NCBI RefSeq assembly: GCF_900109195.1
Contig: NZ_FNZG01000008.1
Coordinates: forward strand, 1 to 64,000
DNA: 64,000 bases
DNA from: Pseudooceanicola nitratireducens
GTDB taxonomy: Bacteria > Pseudomonadota > Alphaproteobacteria > Rhodobacterales > Rhodobacteraceae
Direction: 5' to 3'
Below the pieces are notes generated by a model. It saw nothing but the letters and a program-made list of their open reading frames with translations. It made no database searches and had not been told where the DNA came from. Positions 45,922-55,190 of this stretch are shown in pieces. Position 1 is the stretch's first letter. The number at the start of each line of letters is the position of its first letter. The translations under genes and the position numbers were made by a program.

Positions 45922-48249
45922 GTGAAGCACCAGTCCAACATCCGCGGCGCCGTCAACGAAGATCGTCAACATGACAGCGCAATCAAGCACGTCCGCGGCA
46001 TCGCCGAATACACCGATGACATCGCCGAACCGGTCGGCACGCTGCATGCCTATCTCGGCGTCTCTTCTGTTGCCCATGCCACGTTGAAAGGCATCGACCT
46101 GTCCGATGTGCGTACCGCGCCCGGCGTCATCGACGTCCTCACCGCGGCTGACATCCCCGGCCACAACGACATCAGCCCGACCGGACGCGGCGATGAGCCG
46201 GTTTTCCCGACCTCCAAGATCGAGTTTCACGGACAGCCCCTCTTTGCCGTGATCGCCGAAACCCGGGACGCCGCCCGCCGTGCCGCTGCGCTCGCCAAGG
46301 TGGATGCCGACGTGCTGCCCCATGCGCTGGACCCGATCGAGGCGCAGGCAGCGGGCTATCCGCACATTACCGACCCGCTGAAACTGGAACGCGGAGAGGT
46401 CGAGACCGCGATGGCCTCGGCGCCGCACCGGCTTCAGGGCCGGATCGCCATCGGCGGGCAGGATCACATGTATCTGGAAGGGCAGATCACTTTTGCCATG
46501 CCCGGCGAGGACGAGGACGTGATCGTGCACTGCTCGACCCAGCACCCAAGCGAGGCCCAGCACATGGTAGCACATGTGCTGGGTGTGGCGTCGAACGCCG
46601 TGGTCGTCAACGTGCGGCGCATGGGCGGCGGCTTCGGCGGCAAGGAAAGCCAGATGAACCTCTTTGCCGTGGTTGCGGCTTTGGCTGCCAAGCGTCTGAA
46701 CCGCCCGGTCAAGATCCGACCCGACCGCGACCAGGACATGACCTCGACCGGCAAACGCCATGACTTCGTCATCGACTATGACGTGGCCTATGACGAGGAC
46801 GGTCGTATCCAGGCAGTCGACAGCACCTTCGCGGCACGCTGCGGCTGGTCATCGGATCTGTCGGGCCCGGTAACGGACCGCGCGCTGTTTCACGGTGACA
46901 ACGCCTATTTCTACCCTCATGTCCGGCTGAAAAGCCGCCCCATGAAGACCAACACCGTTTCGAACACCGCGTTCCGCGGCTTCGGCGGGCCCCAGGGCGT
47001 CGTCGCCGCAGAGCGGATGATCGAAGAGATCGCCTATGCCCTCGGTAAGGACCCGCTGGAGGTGCGCAAGGTCAACTTCTACGGCGATGTGGACAGCGGC
47101 CGGACCCTGACCCCGTACCACCAGGAGGTCACCGACAACATCATCGACCGCGTCGTCTCGGAACTGGAAGACGGCTGCGCCTACCAGCAGCGGCGCCGCG
47201 ACATCATCGCGTTCAACGAACAGGGCGGCGTGCTCCGCAAAGGCATCGCCCTGACGCCGGTGAAGTTCGGCATTTCCTTCACTGCCACGCACTTCAACCA
47301 GGCCGGGGCGCTGATCCATATCTACTCCGACGGCTCGGTACATCTGAACCACGGCGGAACGGAGATGGGCCAAGGGCTCAACACCAAGGTAGCCCAGGTT
47401 GTGGCAGACGCGTTCCAGATCAATTTCGAACGTATCAAGATCACCCGCACCACCACCGAAAAGGTCCCCAACACCTCGGCCACGGCCGCGTCCTCGGGGT
47501 CCGACCTCAATGGCATGGCCGCACTTGACGCCGCCGAACAGATCAAGGCGCGCCTGGTGGACTTTGCCGCCGGACACTGGGACGTCGACCCGGACGAGGT
47601 TCGTTTCCTGCCAGGCCATGTTCAGGCGGGCACGCAACTGCTGACGTGGGAACAGGTGATCAAGGCCGCCTATATGGCCCGTGTCCATCTGTCCGCCGCA
47701 GGTTTCTACAAGACGCCGGACATTCACTGGGACCGTGCCGCCGGCAAGGGACGTCCGTTCTATTATTATGCGTACGGTGCCTCCTGCTCTGAAGTCACCA
47801 TCGACACACTGACCGGTGAATACCGGGTGGACCGCACCGATATTCTGCATGACGTGGGGCGATCGCTGAACCCGGTACTTGACCGCGGTCAGGTCGAAGG
47901 TGCCTTTGTACAGGGCATGGGCTGGCTTACCACGGAAGAGCTGTGGTGGGACCAGAAGGGCGCGCTTCGCACCCATGCCCCCTCGACGTACAAGATCCCC
48001 CTCGCATCGGACCGCCCGCGGGTATTCAACGTGAACCTCGCCGAATGGTCCGAGAACACCAAGCGTACGATCAAGCGCAGCAAGGCTGTGGGCGAACCCC
48101 CCTTCATGCTTGGCATTTCGGTGTTCGAAGCCCTGTCCATGGCCGTCGCCAGCGTGGCAGACTACCGCGAATGCCCGCGCCTCGACGCCCCCGCCACGCC
48201 GGAACGTGTCCTGCTGGCCGTCGAACGTATGATCGGGCGGACGGCATGA
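45922..48249 (+). CDS. xdhB: xanthine dehydrogenase large (molybdopterin) subunit
   Basis: This 775-residue catalytic subunit binds the molybdenum cofactor. Motifs include GGQDHMYLEGQ, RRMGGGFGGKESQMNLFA (about residue 230), TAFRGFGGPQGVVAAE (about 350), GGTEMGQGLNTKVAQVVADA (about 475) and the catalytic glutamate in VGEPPFMLGISVFEAL near the end. These are typical of bona fide XdhB. The GTG start at 45922 follows AAGGAG. The stop overlaps xdhC (ATGA). It is positioned to convert fully demethylated xanthine to urate; urate oxidase is not in the window. Confidence 0.94.
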   Translation: MKHQSNIRGAVNEDRQHDSAIKHVRGIAEYTDDIAEPVGTLHAYLGVSSVAHATLKGIDLSDVRTAPGVIDVLTAADIPGHNDISPTGRGDEPVFPTSKIEFHGQPLFAVIAETRDAARRAAALAKVDADVLPHALDPIEAQAAGYPHITDPLKLERGEVETAMASAPHRLQGRIAIGGQDHMYLEGQITFAMPGEDEDVIVHCSTQHPSEAQHMVAHVLGVASNAVVVNVRRMGGGFGGKESQMNLFAVVAALAAKRLNRPVKIRPDRDQDMTSTGKRHDFVIDYDVAYDEDGRIQAVDSTFAARCGWSSDLSGPVTDRALFHGDNAYFYPHVRLKSRPMKTNTVSNTAFRGFGGPQGVVAAERMIEEIAYALGKDPLEVRKVNFYGDVDSGRTLTPYHQEVTDNIIDRVVSELEDGCAYQQRRRDIIAFNEQGGVLRKGIALTPVKFGISFTATHFNQAGALIHIYSDGSVHLNHGGTEMGQGLNTKVAQVVADAFQINFERIKITRTTTEKVPNTSATAASSGSDLNGMAALDAAEQIKARLVDFAAGHWDVDPDEVRFLPGHVQAGTQLLTWEQVIKAAYMARVHLSAAGFYKTPDIHWDRAAGKGRPFYYYAYGASCSEVTIDTLTGEYRVDRTDILHDVGRSLNPVLDRGQVEGAFVQGMGWLTTEELWWDQKGALRTHAPSTYKIPLASDRPRVFNVNLAEWSENTKRTIKRSKAVGEPPFMLGISVFEALSMAVASVADYRECPRLDAPATPERVLLAVERMIGRTA

Positions 48250-49088
48250 TCGCACTTGAAAGCCTGCTTAGCGGATCCAGCCCCGTGGCCCGGATCCTGG
48301 TCCGGCGGGTCCGCGGGTCCGCCCCACGCGAGGCAGGCTGCGAGATGTTCGTCAGTGAAGACGCGCGCCATGGCACAATCGGCGGCGGTCGGCTTGAACA
48401 TGGGGCCATTGGCGCTGCGCGGGCCTTGCTGGCGCGCGGCGATCTGGCCGAAACGCTGGATATTCCTCTCGGCCCTGAGATCTGGCAATGCTGCGGCGGT
48501 CGGGTCGAAATCGCGCTAAGCCGCATGAGCACCCAGGACAAACGGGCCGCTCTGGACAGAGCGGCAGAGGCCACGGCGTCCCGGCCGATGGTTCAGATCC
48601 ACGGCGCGGGCCATGTCGGCAGGGCATTGGCGGACCTGTTGCAACACCTGCCGATGCGCTGCGTGGTGATCGATGGTCGCGCCTCGGAGCTGGCGCTTTG
48701 CACGGCCCTGGTTGAAACGCGGCTCACGCCGCTGCCGGAGATCGAGATTTCGTCGGCCCCTCCAGGCAGTGCCTTCGTCGTGTTGACCCATGACCATGCG
48801 CTCGACTTCATCTGCACCGCAGCCGCGCTGCAAAGGACCGACGCCCGCTACGTGGGGCTGATTGGCTCTGCGACCAAACGCGCGAGATTTCAGCGTTTTG
48901 CCAAACAACAATGCGACAGTCTCGACACCCAGGCCCTGATCTGCCCGATTGGAGCTCAAGGCAGCCAGGACAAGCGGCCGGAGGTCATCGCGGCCTTCGT
49001 CGCTGCCGAAGTTCTGGCCGCCGTCACCCCTGTGGAAAGTGCCACGCGGCCCGCGATCCAGGCGGCCGAACAGGTCCCGGCGAGCTAG
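48246..49088 (+). CDS. xdhC: xanthine dehydrogenase accessory protein XdhC
   Basis: This 280-residue XdhC/CoxI family chaperone binds and sulfurates molybdenum cofactor before insertion into XdhB. It has an N-terminal XdhC domain (VRGSAPREAGCEMFVSED, GTIGGGRLEHGAI, QCCGGRVEIAL) and a C-terminal Rossmann-like half (IHGAGHVGRALADLL, FVVLTHDHALDF, YVGLIGSATKRARF). It overlaps xdhB by four bases and is the last gene of xdhABC. A terminator follows at 49.4 kb. Absence of such a gene beside the first molybdenum hydroxylase means this copy could serve both. Confidence 0.92.
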   Translation: MIALESLLSGSSPVARILVRRVRGSAPREAGCEMFVSEDARHGTIGGGRLEHGAIGAARALLARGDLAETLDIPLGPEIWQCCGGRVEIALSRMSTQDKRAALDRAAEATASRPMVQIHGAGHVGRALADLLQHLPMRCVVIDGRASELALCTALVETRLTPLPEIEISSAPPGSAFVVLTHDHALDFICTAAALQRTDARYVGLIGSATKRARFQRFAKQQCDSLDTQALICPIGAQGSQDKRPEVIAAFVAAEVLAAVTPVESATRPAIQAAEQVPAS

Positions 49089-49493
49089 AGCCCGCAGCAC
49101 TTGAGGGCAGGATCGAAGCGCATGGCACATTCAATAGGGTGCCTTTCAGATCCACAACGTTCCCTTCCGACCGAGACCGACCTGCAACCGGCTTCTCGCA
49201 AGAACTCGAAACTTCGTCCCTTCAGTGATGCTCTTCTGCGGACATGTCCGACGTGCTTCGCCTATGCCGCCGCGAAGCCAGTTTCTCACTGAGCGCGCCT
49301 TATTTTCCGACGCCCAGGCAGTCATCCCCAGGAGAAAGATGCGCGCTATCGTGGCCAACTTGCTGCCGTTTTGACAGGGCAAAGGGCTCTGGGTGTCGTC
49401 GCGCCCTCTCGGCAAATTTGCCGAGTTTTTCTTACAATACGTCATGGACGTGCAGCCGGGCTGAGGTTCTGACCATGTTCAGGCCCAGCCAGG
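49089..49493. other. 405-base gap with xdhABC terminator
   Basis: This gap lies between the convergent xdhC and bhcR genes. Apart from the terminator at 49408-49430 I see nothing; short open frames on both strands lack protein features. Confidence 0.5.
49408..49430 (+). terminator. Rho-independent terminator after xdhABC
   Basis: A perfect 18-base palindrome, CTCGGCAAATTTGCCGAG (49408-49425), is followed directly by five T residues. It faces bhcR and should isolate the two transcripts. Confidence 0.88.
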
Positions 49494-50339
49494 TCAGCGC
49501 GCCGGCGGGATGACACCTCCGATCGCCGCCGTAAGCTCGCGGGCTGCGTGCATCACTGCGCGGCTTGTTTCATCGGTGCTCTCCTCGCTCATCCGAATGA
49601 GCGGCCCCGACACAGAGACGCCCGCCGCCGCCTCGCCCGAGGCATCGAAGACCGCGGCTGCAATGCACCGCATTCCAAGGTTTTTTTCCTCCGCATCAAC
49701 GGCGTATCCGCGCGTCCGTATCACCTCGAGGTCAGACCTCAACGCGTCCGGCGATGCCAGGGTATGCGGCGTGAACCGTTCCATCCGCCTCGACAACAGC
49801 TTCTCAAGCCGCTCATTCGGGATCTCGGCCAGCAGCGCCTTGCCGATGCCCGAAGCATGCAACGGCGACAGCGTGCCCGGAGGAAAGAACGCGCGGATGC
49901 TCTCATGGGTCTCGACCTGGCTGACGAAAAGCACCGCATCCTCGCGCACGATGCCCAAGTTGGCCGTTTCCCCCGTCTCTTCCATGAGCCGACGCAGGAT
50001 AGGCCGTGCCCGCTCGACCAGACTGGTCCGACGCAGGAAACGCGCACCTATGACAAAGGCCTGCGGACCGATGTGCCACAGCTGTTCTGCCGGGTCGAAC
50101 TCGACCATCCGCCGCCCCTCGAGGGTGACAAGGATGCGATAGACCGTGGCCGGTGATTGCTGCAAATCCCCGGCAAGGTCCGACAAGGTGAGGCCGGATC
50201 GGCGGCTCAGATATTCCAGCACCTCCATCGCCCTATCGAGAGACTTGATCGTGTACTGCGCGCTGTTGTCATCCCAGCCGCGCGGCCGTCCCCGGTTTCG
50301 GCGAGGAGTGCTTTCCGTACTTTTCGGAGAATCCATCAA
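49494..50339 (-). CDS. bhcR: IclR family regulator BhcR
   Basis: This 281-residue IclR-family regulator has an N-terminal winged helix (SLDRAMEVLEYLSRRSGLTL, QQSPATVYRILVTLEGRRMV) and a C-terminal effector domain with GIVREDAVLFVSQVETHESI and MRCIAAAVFDASGEAAAGVS. It is divergent from bhcA across about 165 bases. In Paracoccus denitrificans BhcR controls the beta-hydroxyaspartate cycle genes and senses glyoxylate; the same gene order here supports that assignment. A second Met next to the first is an equally good start. Confidence 0.88.
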   Translation of the reverse strand: MMDSPKSTESTPRRNRGRPRGWDDNSAQYTIKSLDRAMEVLEYLSRRSGLTLSDLAGDLQQSPATVYRILVTLEGRRMVEFDPAEQLWHIGPQAFVIGARFLRRTSLVERARPILRRLMEETGETANLGIVREDAVLFVSQVETHESIRAFFPPGTLSPLHASGIGKALLAEIPNERLEKLLSRRMERFTPHTLASPDALRSDLEVIRTRGYAVDAEEKNLGMRCIAAAVFDASGEAAAGVSVSGPLIRMSEESTDETSRAVMHAARELTAAIGGVIPPAR

Positions 50340-50366
50340 ATCCCTCTCCTTTTATCGTAAAAACAA

Positions 50367-50381
50367 TTTCACATTATGAAA
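50367..50381. promoter_or_regulatory. candidate BhcR operator
   Basis: The 15-base element TTTCACATTATGAAA consists of TTTCA and TGAAA arms around 5 bases. It lies 28 bases upstream of bhcR and about 124 bases before bhcA, in the shared promoter region. IclR-type sites are commonly AT-rich dyads of this size. A looser TGAAA/TTTCA pair recurs near 50428-50443. Confidence 0.5.
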
Positions 50382-50504
50382 AAGTTAACCGTCTGACAAC
50401 GATCGACTTTCCGACACATCGCGTTTATGAAAAATGATTTCAAAAAAATTTTGCCGCAGCCCCTGTCCGGTTACTCTGAAATCCAGCGACCACAGGAGGT
50501 GGCA

Positions 50505-51698
50505 ATGAGCTTCCAGAATCCCGTATTCATTCCGGGCCCGACCAATATCCCCGAAAGCCTTCGCAAAGCCTGCGACATGCCGACGATCGACCATCGCTCA
50601 CCATTGTTCGGGCAGATCCTTCACCCGGCGCGCGAGGGCGTGCGCAAGGTATTGCAGAGCGAGTCGGCCGAAATCTTCATCTTTCCTTCCACCGGCACAG
50701 GCGGATGGGAAACTGCGCTCAGCAATACTCTGTCGTCGGGTGATACCGTGCTGGCGGCCCGCAATGGCATGTTTAGCCACCGCTGGATCGACATGTGCCA
50801 GCGCCAAAGACTGCGAGTCGAGATCGTCGAAACCCCCTGGGGCGAGGGCCTGCCTGCGGACCGCTACGCCGAGATCCTGGCGGCCGACAAACATCACCGC
50901 ATCAAGGCAGTACTCGCCACCCACAACGAAACCGCCACCGGCGTGCGCTCGGACATCGCCGCAGTACGCCACGCGCTCGACGCGGCGGGCCACCCGGCTC
51001 TGCTCTTCGTCGATGGCGTAAGCTCGATCGGTTCGATGGATTTCCGCTTCGATGAGTGGGGTGTCGATTGCGCTGTCACCGGCTCTCAGAAGGGCTTCAT
51101 GCTGCCCCCCGGCCTCGCCATCGTCGGCTTCAGCGAAAAGGCCATGGAGGCGACCAAAATCGCCATGTTGCCGCGTACTTTCTTCGACGTGCATGACATG
51201 GCGAAGGGCTACGCCAACAACGCCTATCCCTATACCCCCGCCGTCGGCCTGATGAACGGGCTGAACGAGGCCTGCCGGATGCTGCTGGACGAAGGCCTCG
51301 AAAACGTCTTTGCCCGTCACCACCGCATTGCGGAAGGCGTGCGCTGCGCGGTCCGCGCATGGGGGCTGAACCTCTGTGCCGCTTCGCCTGATATCTATTC
51401 CGACACGGTCAGCGCGATCCGCACACCTAAGGGGTTCAACGCGACGGATATCGTCAGCCACGCCGCGCAGACCTATGGGGTCGCCTTCGGCACCGGGCTT
51501 GGCGAAGTCGCCGGAAAGGTGTTCCGCATTGGCCACCTTGGCAGCCTGACCGACGTGATGATGCTTTCTGGCCTTGCAACGGCCGAGATGTGCATGGCGG
51601 ACCTCGGGCTCGACATCACGCTCGGCTCGGGCGTTGCGGCAGCACAGGAATTCTACCGCGCCACGCCCGCCCTTTCCCGGAAGGTCGCCGCGGAATGA
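50505..51698 (+). CDS. bhcA: aspartate-glyoxylate aminotransferase BhcA
   Basis: This 397-residue class V PLP aminotransferase is the entry enzyme of the beta-hydroxyaspartate cycle. It transaminates glyoxylate to glycine with aspartate, giving oxaloacetate. Visible motifs are FIPGPTNIPESLR at the N-terminus, FPSTGTGGWETALSNTL (about residue 60), DGVSSIGSMDFRFDEWGVD (about 172), and the PLP lysine in TGSQKGFMLPPG (about 195). ATG 50505 follows CAGGAGG; an upstream start adds an unconserved peptide. Overlap with bhcB (ATGA) and the downstream bhcC-bhcD order identify it over an ordinary serine-glyoxylate aminotransferase. Confidence 0.93.
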   Translation: MSFQNPVFIPGPTNIPESLRKACDMPTIDHRSPLFGQILHPAREGVRKVLQSESAEIFIFPSTGTGGWETALSNTLSSGDTVLAARNGMFSHRWIDMCQRQRLRVEIVETPWGEGLPADRYAEILAADKHHRIKAVLATHNETATGVRSDIAAVRHALDAAGHPALLFVDGVSSIGSMDFRFDEWGVDCAVTGSQKGFMLPPGLAIVGFSEKAMEATKIAMLPRTFFDVHDMAKGYANNAYPYTPAVGLMNGLNEACRMLLDEGLENVFARHHRIAEGVRCAVRAWGLNLCAASPDIYSDTVSAIRTPKGFNATDIVSHAAQTYGVAFGTGLGEVAGKVFRIGHLGSLTDVMMLSGLATAEMCMADLGLDITLGSGVAAAQEFYRATPALSRKVAAE

Positions 51699-52666
51699 CG
51701 GACGGTGCCCTGAACATCCCAACCTATGACGACATGCTGGCGGCCCACGCCCGCATCGCGCCATACATACACCGCACCCCGGTCCTGACATCTTCTTTCC
51801 TGAATGACCTCACCGGAGCGCAGATCTTCTTCAAGTGCGAGAACTTCCAGAAGGCCGGGGCTTTCAAGGTTCGTGGGGCGTCCAACGCCGTCTTCGGCCT
51901 TTCGGATGCCGAGGCAGCCCGCGGCGTCTGCACCCACAGTTCCGGGAACCATGCCCTGTCGCTTAGCTACGCTGCCGGGCGGCGTGGCATCCCCTGCAAC
52001 GTGGTTATGCCTCGCACCGCTCCGCAGGCGAAGAAAGACGCCGTGCGGGGCTATGGCGGCATCATAACCGAGTGCGAACCGTCGACCTCGTCTCGCGAAG
52101 CGGTGTTCGCCGATGTGCAGGCAGAGACGGGTGGTGACTTCGTACACCCCTATAACGATCCGCGCGTGATCGCCGGCCAGGGCACCTGCGCGCGCGAGTT
52201 CATGGAACAGGCGGACGGGCTTGATATGGTCCTGGCACCGATCGGCGGGGGCGGCATGATCTCGGGCACCTGCCTGACGCTTTCCACACTTGCGCCCGAG
52301 GTACAGATCATTGCGGCCGAACCCGAACAGGCTGACGACGCCTACCGCAGCTTCAAGGCCGGACACATCATTGCCGATGATGCCCCCGAGACCGTGGCGG
52401 ATGGGCTGAAGGTGCCGCTCAAGGATCTAACCTGGCATTTCGTGTCGAACCACGTCAGCGACATCCTTACCGCCTCGGAGGACGAAATCGTCGACACGAT
52501 GAAGCTGATCTGGAAGCGTTTGAAAATCGTGATGGAACCCTCAAGTGCCGTTCCGCTCGCCACCGTCCTCAAGAACCGCGATCGCTTCGCCGGCAAGCGT
52601 GTCGGTATCATCATCACTGGCGGCAATGTCGATCTCGACCGCCTGCCCTGGACCAAAGGAACCTGA
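51695..52666 (+). CDS. bhcB: beta-hydroxyaspartate dehydratase BhcB
   Basis: This 323-residue fold-type II PLP enzyme of the serine/threonine dehydratase family removes water from (2R,3S)-beta-hydroxyaspartate to give iminosuccinate in the Bhc cycle. The PLP lysine lies in FKCENFQKAGAFKVRGASNA (about residue 55). The phosphate-contacting SSGNHALSLSYAAG and the glycine loop IGGGGMISGTCLT (about 184) are present. Without the operon it would be called threonine dehydratase. It begins within the bhcA stop and ends 3 bases before bhcC. Confidence 0.92.
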   Translation: MTDGALNIPTYDDMLAAHARIAPYIHRTPVLTSSFLNDLTGAQIFFKCENFQKAGAFKVRGASNAVFGLSDAEAARGVCTHSSGNHALSLSYAAGRRGIPCNVVMPRTAPQAKKDAVRGYGGIITECEPSTSSREAVFADVQAETGGDFVHPYNDPRVIAGQGTCAREFMEQADGLDMVLAPIGGGGMISGTCLTLSTLAPEVQIIAAEPEQADDAYRSFKAGHIIADDAPETVADGLKVPLKDLTWHFVSNHVSDILTASEDEIVDTMKLIWKRLKIVMEPSSAVPLATVLKNRDRFAGKRVGIIITGGNVDLDRLPWTKGT

Positions 52667-52669
52667 GTC

Positions 52670-53833
52670 ATGAATGCACCCGTGAACTTCGACCAACTCG
52701 AAGTCGGCTTTGACGTGCCGGCCTTGCCCGGGATGGATGCCGCAGAGATCCAGACCCCCTGTCTGGTGCTCGACCTTGACGCACTCGAACGCAATATTCG
52801 CAAGATGGGCGATTATGCCCGTGCTCACAACATGCGCCACCGCGTCCATGGCAAGATGCACAAATCGGTTGATGTGGCCAAGCTGCAGATCAAGCTTGGT
52901 GGTGCGATCGGTGTCTGCTGTCAAAAAGTTTCGGAGGCCGAGGTTTTTGTGCGGGGCGGCATCATCGATGTCCTGGTGTCGAACCAGGTACGCGATCCCC
53001 GAAAGATCGACCGTCTGGCACAACTGCCGAAACACGGTGCAAAGATCATTGTCTGCGTCGACGACATCGAAAACGTCGCGGAACTCTCAGATGCGGCGCA
53101 AAAGCATGGCACCACGCTGGAGTGCTTCGTCGAGATCGACTGCGGTGCCGGGCGCTGCGGCGTGACCACGGCAGACGCGGCAGTCGAAATCGCCCAGGCG
53201 ATCGATGCCGCCAAGGGGCTCAAATTCACCGGTATTCAGGCCTACCAGGGTGCGATGCAGCATCTCGACAGTTACGAAGCACGGCGCGACAAACTGAACG
53301 TGGCCATCGCCCAGGTGAAAGAGGCCGTAGCGGCGCTCGAAGCTGTCGGGCTGAAGCCCGAGCTGGTGTCGGGCGGCGGCACCGGAAGCTACTATTTCGA
53401 GAGTAATTCGGGCGTCTACAACGAGCTTCAGTGCGGCTCATATGCGTTCATGGATGCCGATTACGGTCGTATCCTCGACAAGGACGGCAACCGCATCGAC
53501 AATGGCGAATGGGAGAATGCCTTCTTCATTCTCACCCAGGTGATGAGCCATGCCAAGACCGACAAGGCGATCTGCGATGCTGGCCTCAAGGCACAATCGG
53601 TCGACAGCGGACTGCCGGTGGTCTTCGGACGAACCGATGTCGAATACGTCAAGTGTTCCGATGAACATGGCGTGATCGCCGATCCGAGTGGCGTCCTGAA
53701 AGTCGGCGAAAAGTTGAAGCTCGTGCCGGGTCATTGCGACCCCACTGCCAACGTCCACGATTGGTACGTCGGAGTTCGCGATGGCAAAGTCGAACAGCTC
53801 TGGCCGGTCTCGGCCCGCGGCAGAGCTTACTGA
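52670..53833 (+). CDS. bhcC: beta-hydroxyaspartate aldolase BhcC
   Basis: This 387-residue fold-type III PLP enzyme (D-threonine aldolase/DSD1 family) condenses glycine with glyoxylate to beta-hydroxyaspartate. The N-terminal alanine-racemase-like barrel carries the PLP lysine in RHRVHGKMHKSVDVAKLQ (about residue 60). GAIGVCCQKVSEAEVFVRG and a C-terminal DSD1 domain with metal-binding VPGHCDPTANVHDWYVG follow. It lies 3 bases from bhcB. Two stable hairpins separate it from bhcD. Confidence 0.93.
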   Translation: MNAPVNFDQLEVGFDVPALPGMDAAEIQTPCLVLDLDALERNIRKMGDYARAHNMRHRVHGKMHKSVDVAKLQIKLGGAIGVCCQKVSEAEVFVRGGIIDVLVSNQVRDPRKIDRLAQLPKHGAKIIVCVDDIENVAELSDAAQKHGTTLECFVEIDCGAGRCGVTTADAAVEIAQAIDAAKGLKFTGIQAYQGAMQHLDSYEARRDKLNVAIAQVKEAVAALEAVGLKPELVSGGGTGSYYFESNSGVYNELQCGSYAFMDADYGRILDKDGNRIDNGEWENAFFILTQVMSHAKTDKAICDAGLKAQSVDSGLPVVFGRTDVEYVKCSDEHGVIADPSGVLKVGEKLKLVPGHCDPTANVHDWYVGVRDGKVEQLWPVSARGRAY

Positions 53834-53853
53834 TCCTCTTCCAGATCCTCCCC

Positions 53854-53914
53854 TGCCCGGTCCGACAAGACCGGGCACACTTCGCCCGCGCGCTCACTGT
53901 CCCGGCGCGCGGGC
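53854..53914 (+). promoter_or_regulatory. two consecutive stem-loops between bhcC and bhcD
   Basis: The first stem is TGCCCGGTC (53854-53862) with GACCGGGCA (53869-53877). The second is GCCCGCGCGC (53884-53893) with GCGCGCGGGC (53905-53914). Both are perfect and neither has a U-tract. They probably set message stability or reduce bhcD expression relative to bhcABC rather than end transcription. Confidence 0.6.
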
Positions 53915-53938
53915 GACATTTCTTTGAAAGGAGAGCCC

Positions 53939-54904
53939 ATGCTTATTGTTCCTGAACGCGAGGTTGCCGGCCTGATGACCCGCGAGGCCGCCTTCACGGC
54001 GGTGGAACAGGTGTTCGCTGCAATGGCCAACGGCAATGCCTACAATTTTCCCGTCGTGCGCGAAGCGATCGGTCACGAAGATGCCCTTTACGGATTCAAA
54101 GGCGGCTTCGACAGAACCGGCCTTGCTCTCGGCCTCAAGGCCGGCGGCTACTGGCCGAACAACCTTGAAAAGCGGGGGATGATCAATCACCAATCCACCG
54201 TATTCCTGTTCGATCCGGACACGGGCAAGGCCAGGGCCATGGTCGGCGGCAACCTTCTGACGGCCCTGCGGACTGCCGCGGCCTCCTCGGTGTCGATCCG
54301 GCACCTTGCTCGTGAAGAATGTAAAGTGATCGGCATGGTCGGCGCAGGCCATCAGGCGACCTTCCAGCTGCGTGCGGCACTCGAACAGCGCGCATTCGAG
54401 AAGGTAATCGGCTGGAACATGCACCCCGAGATGCTGCCCAATATCGAAAAGGTCGCGGCCGAGGCCGGCCTGCCCTTCGAGGCGGTCGAACTGGACGGAC
54501 TGCGCGCTGCGGATGTGATCATTTCGATCACCTCATCTTTCGACGCGATCCTGACGGCCGACCACGTCGCACCCGGCACCCATATTGCCTGCATGGGCAC
54601 CGACACCAAAGGCAAGCAAGAGGTTTCGCCCGAACTGCTGAGCAAGGCCACCGTGTTCACCGATGAGGTCGCACAATCGGTGTCGATCGGCGAGGCACAA
54701 CATGCCGTGGCGCTTGGGCTCATCCGCGAGGCAGACATCTCGCAGCTTGGCGCGGTGATCGACGGCACGCACCCCGGCCGTCAGTCGGATGAGGAAATCA
54801 CGCTTTTTGACGGTACCGGCGTCGGACTTCAGGACCTTGCCGTTGCTGCCGCTGTGGTCGATCTTGCCGTTGAAAAGGGCATCGCCATCGAGGTTGATTT
54901 CTGA
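53939..54904 (+). CDS. bhcD: iminosuccinate reductase BhcD
   Basis: This 321-residue member of the ornithine cyclodeaminase/mu-crystallin family reduces iminosuccinate to aspartate with NAD(P)H, regenerating the amino donor for BhcA. The nucleotide fold is VIGMVGAGHQATFQLRAAL (about residue 130). The substrate-side YGFKGGFDRTGLALGLKAGG and a C-terminal LFDGTGVGLQDLAVAAAVVD are family features. ATG 53939 follows AAAGGAGAG. Without the operon it could be mistaken for ornithine cyclodeaminase. A terminator follows 8 bases after the stop. Confidence 0.92.
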   Translation: MLIVPEREVAGLMTREAAFTAVEQVFAAMANGNAYNFPVVREAIGHEDALYGFKGGFDRTGLALGLKAGGYWPNNLEKRGMINHQSTVFLFDPDTGKARAMVGGNLLTALRTAAASSVSIRHLAREECKVIGMVGAGHQATFQLRAALEQRAFEKVIGWNMHPEMLPNIEKVAAEAGLPFEAVELDGLRAADVIISITSSFDAILTADHVAPGTHIACMGTDTKGKQEVSPELLSKATVFTDEVAQSVSIGEAQHAVALGLIREADISQLGAVIDGTHPGRQSDEEITLFDGTGVGLQDLAVAAAVVDLAVEKGIAIEVDF

Positions 54905-54912
54905 ACACTGGA

Positions 54913-54948
54913 CGGGATGCCGCCTGGTTCGGCGTCCCGAACCTTTTT
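54913..54948 (+). terminator. Rho-independent terminator of bhcABCD
   Basis: A 10-base stem (CGGGATGCCG at 54913-54922, CGGCGTCCCG at 54930-54939, one G-U pair) with a 7-base loop is followed by AACC and five T residues. Confidence 0.85.
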
Positions 54949-55190
54949 GGGCCAGGGCAGGACACAGCCCGCCGTCGACAACTGACGCCCCTGTCCGACA
55001 ATACATTCAGCGACGGACGTGGAAACGGACGATCCCTTCGCCAACCCCGCAGCTTTGCTCTGCATGGGCTAATGGTGCGACCGGCAGGCCCAGCCTTCGG
55101 GGTGAGAAACGCCCCCCGGAAGATACGGGATCGGATGACATTCAGATCTGGGCTCCGTGGGGGAGCGGTCTTTTGGGTCGCTGCCCAAGT

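Noticed and set aside
44539-46761. 740-codon open frame on the minus strand
   Set aside because: It lies antisense across xdhA and xdhB, whose motifs are unmistakable; the composition is that of a shadow frame.
46849-48255. 468-codon open frame on the minus strand
   Set aside because: It is antisense to xdhB; no recognisable fold.
51695-52666. threonine dehydratase annotation for bhcB
   Set aside because: Family-level similarity only; operon order bhcA-B-C-D with bhcR identifies beta-hydroxyaspartate dehydratase.
53939-54904. ornithine cyclodeaminase annotation for bhcD
   Set aside because: Same family, but the Bhc operon context indicates iminosuccinate reductase.
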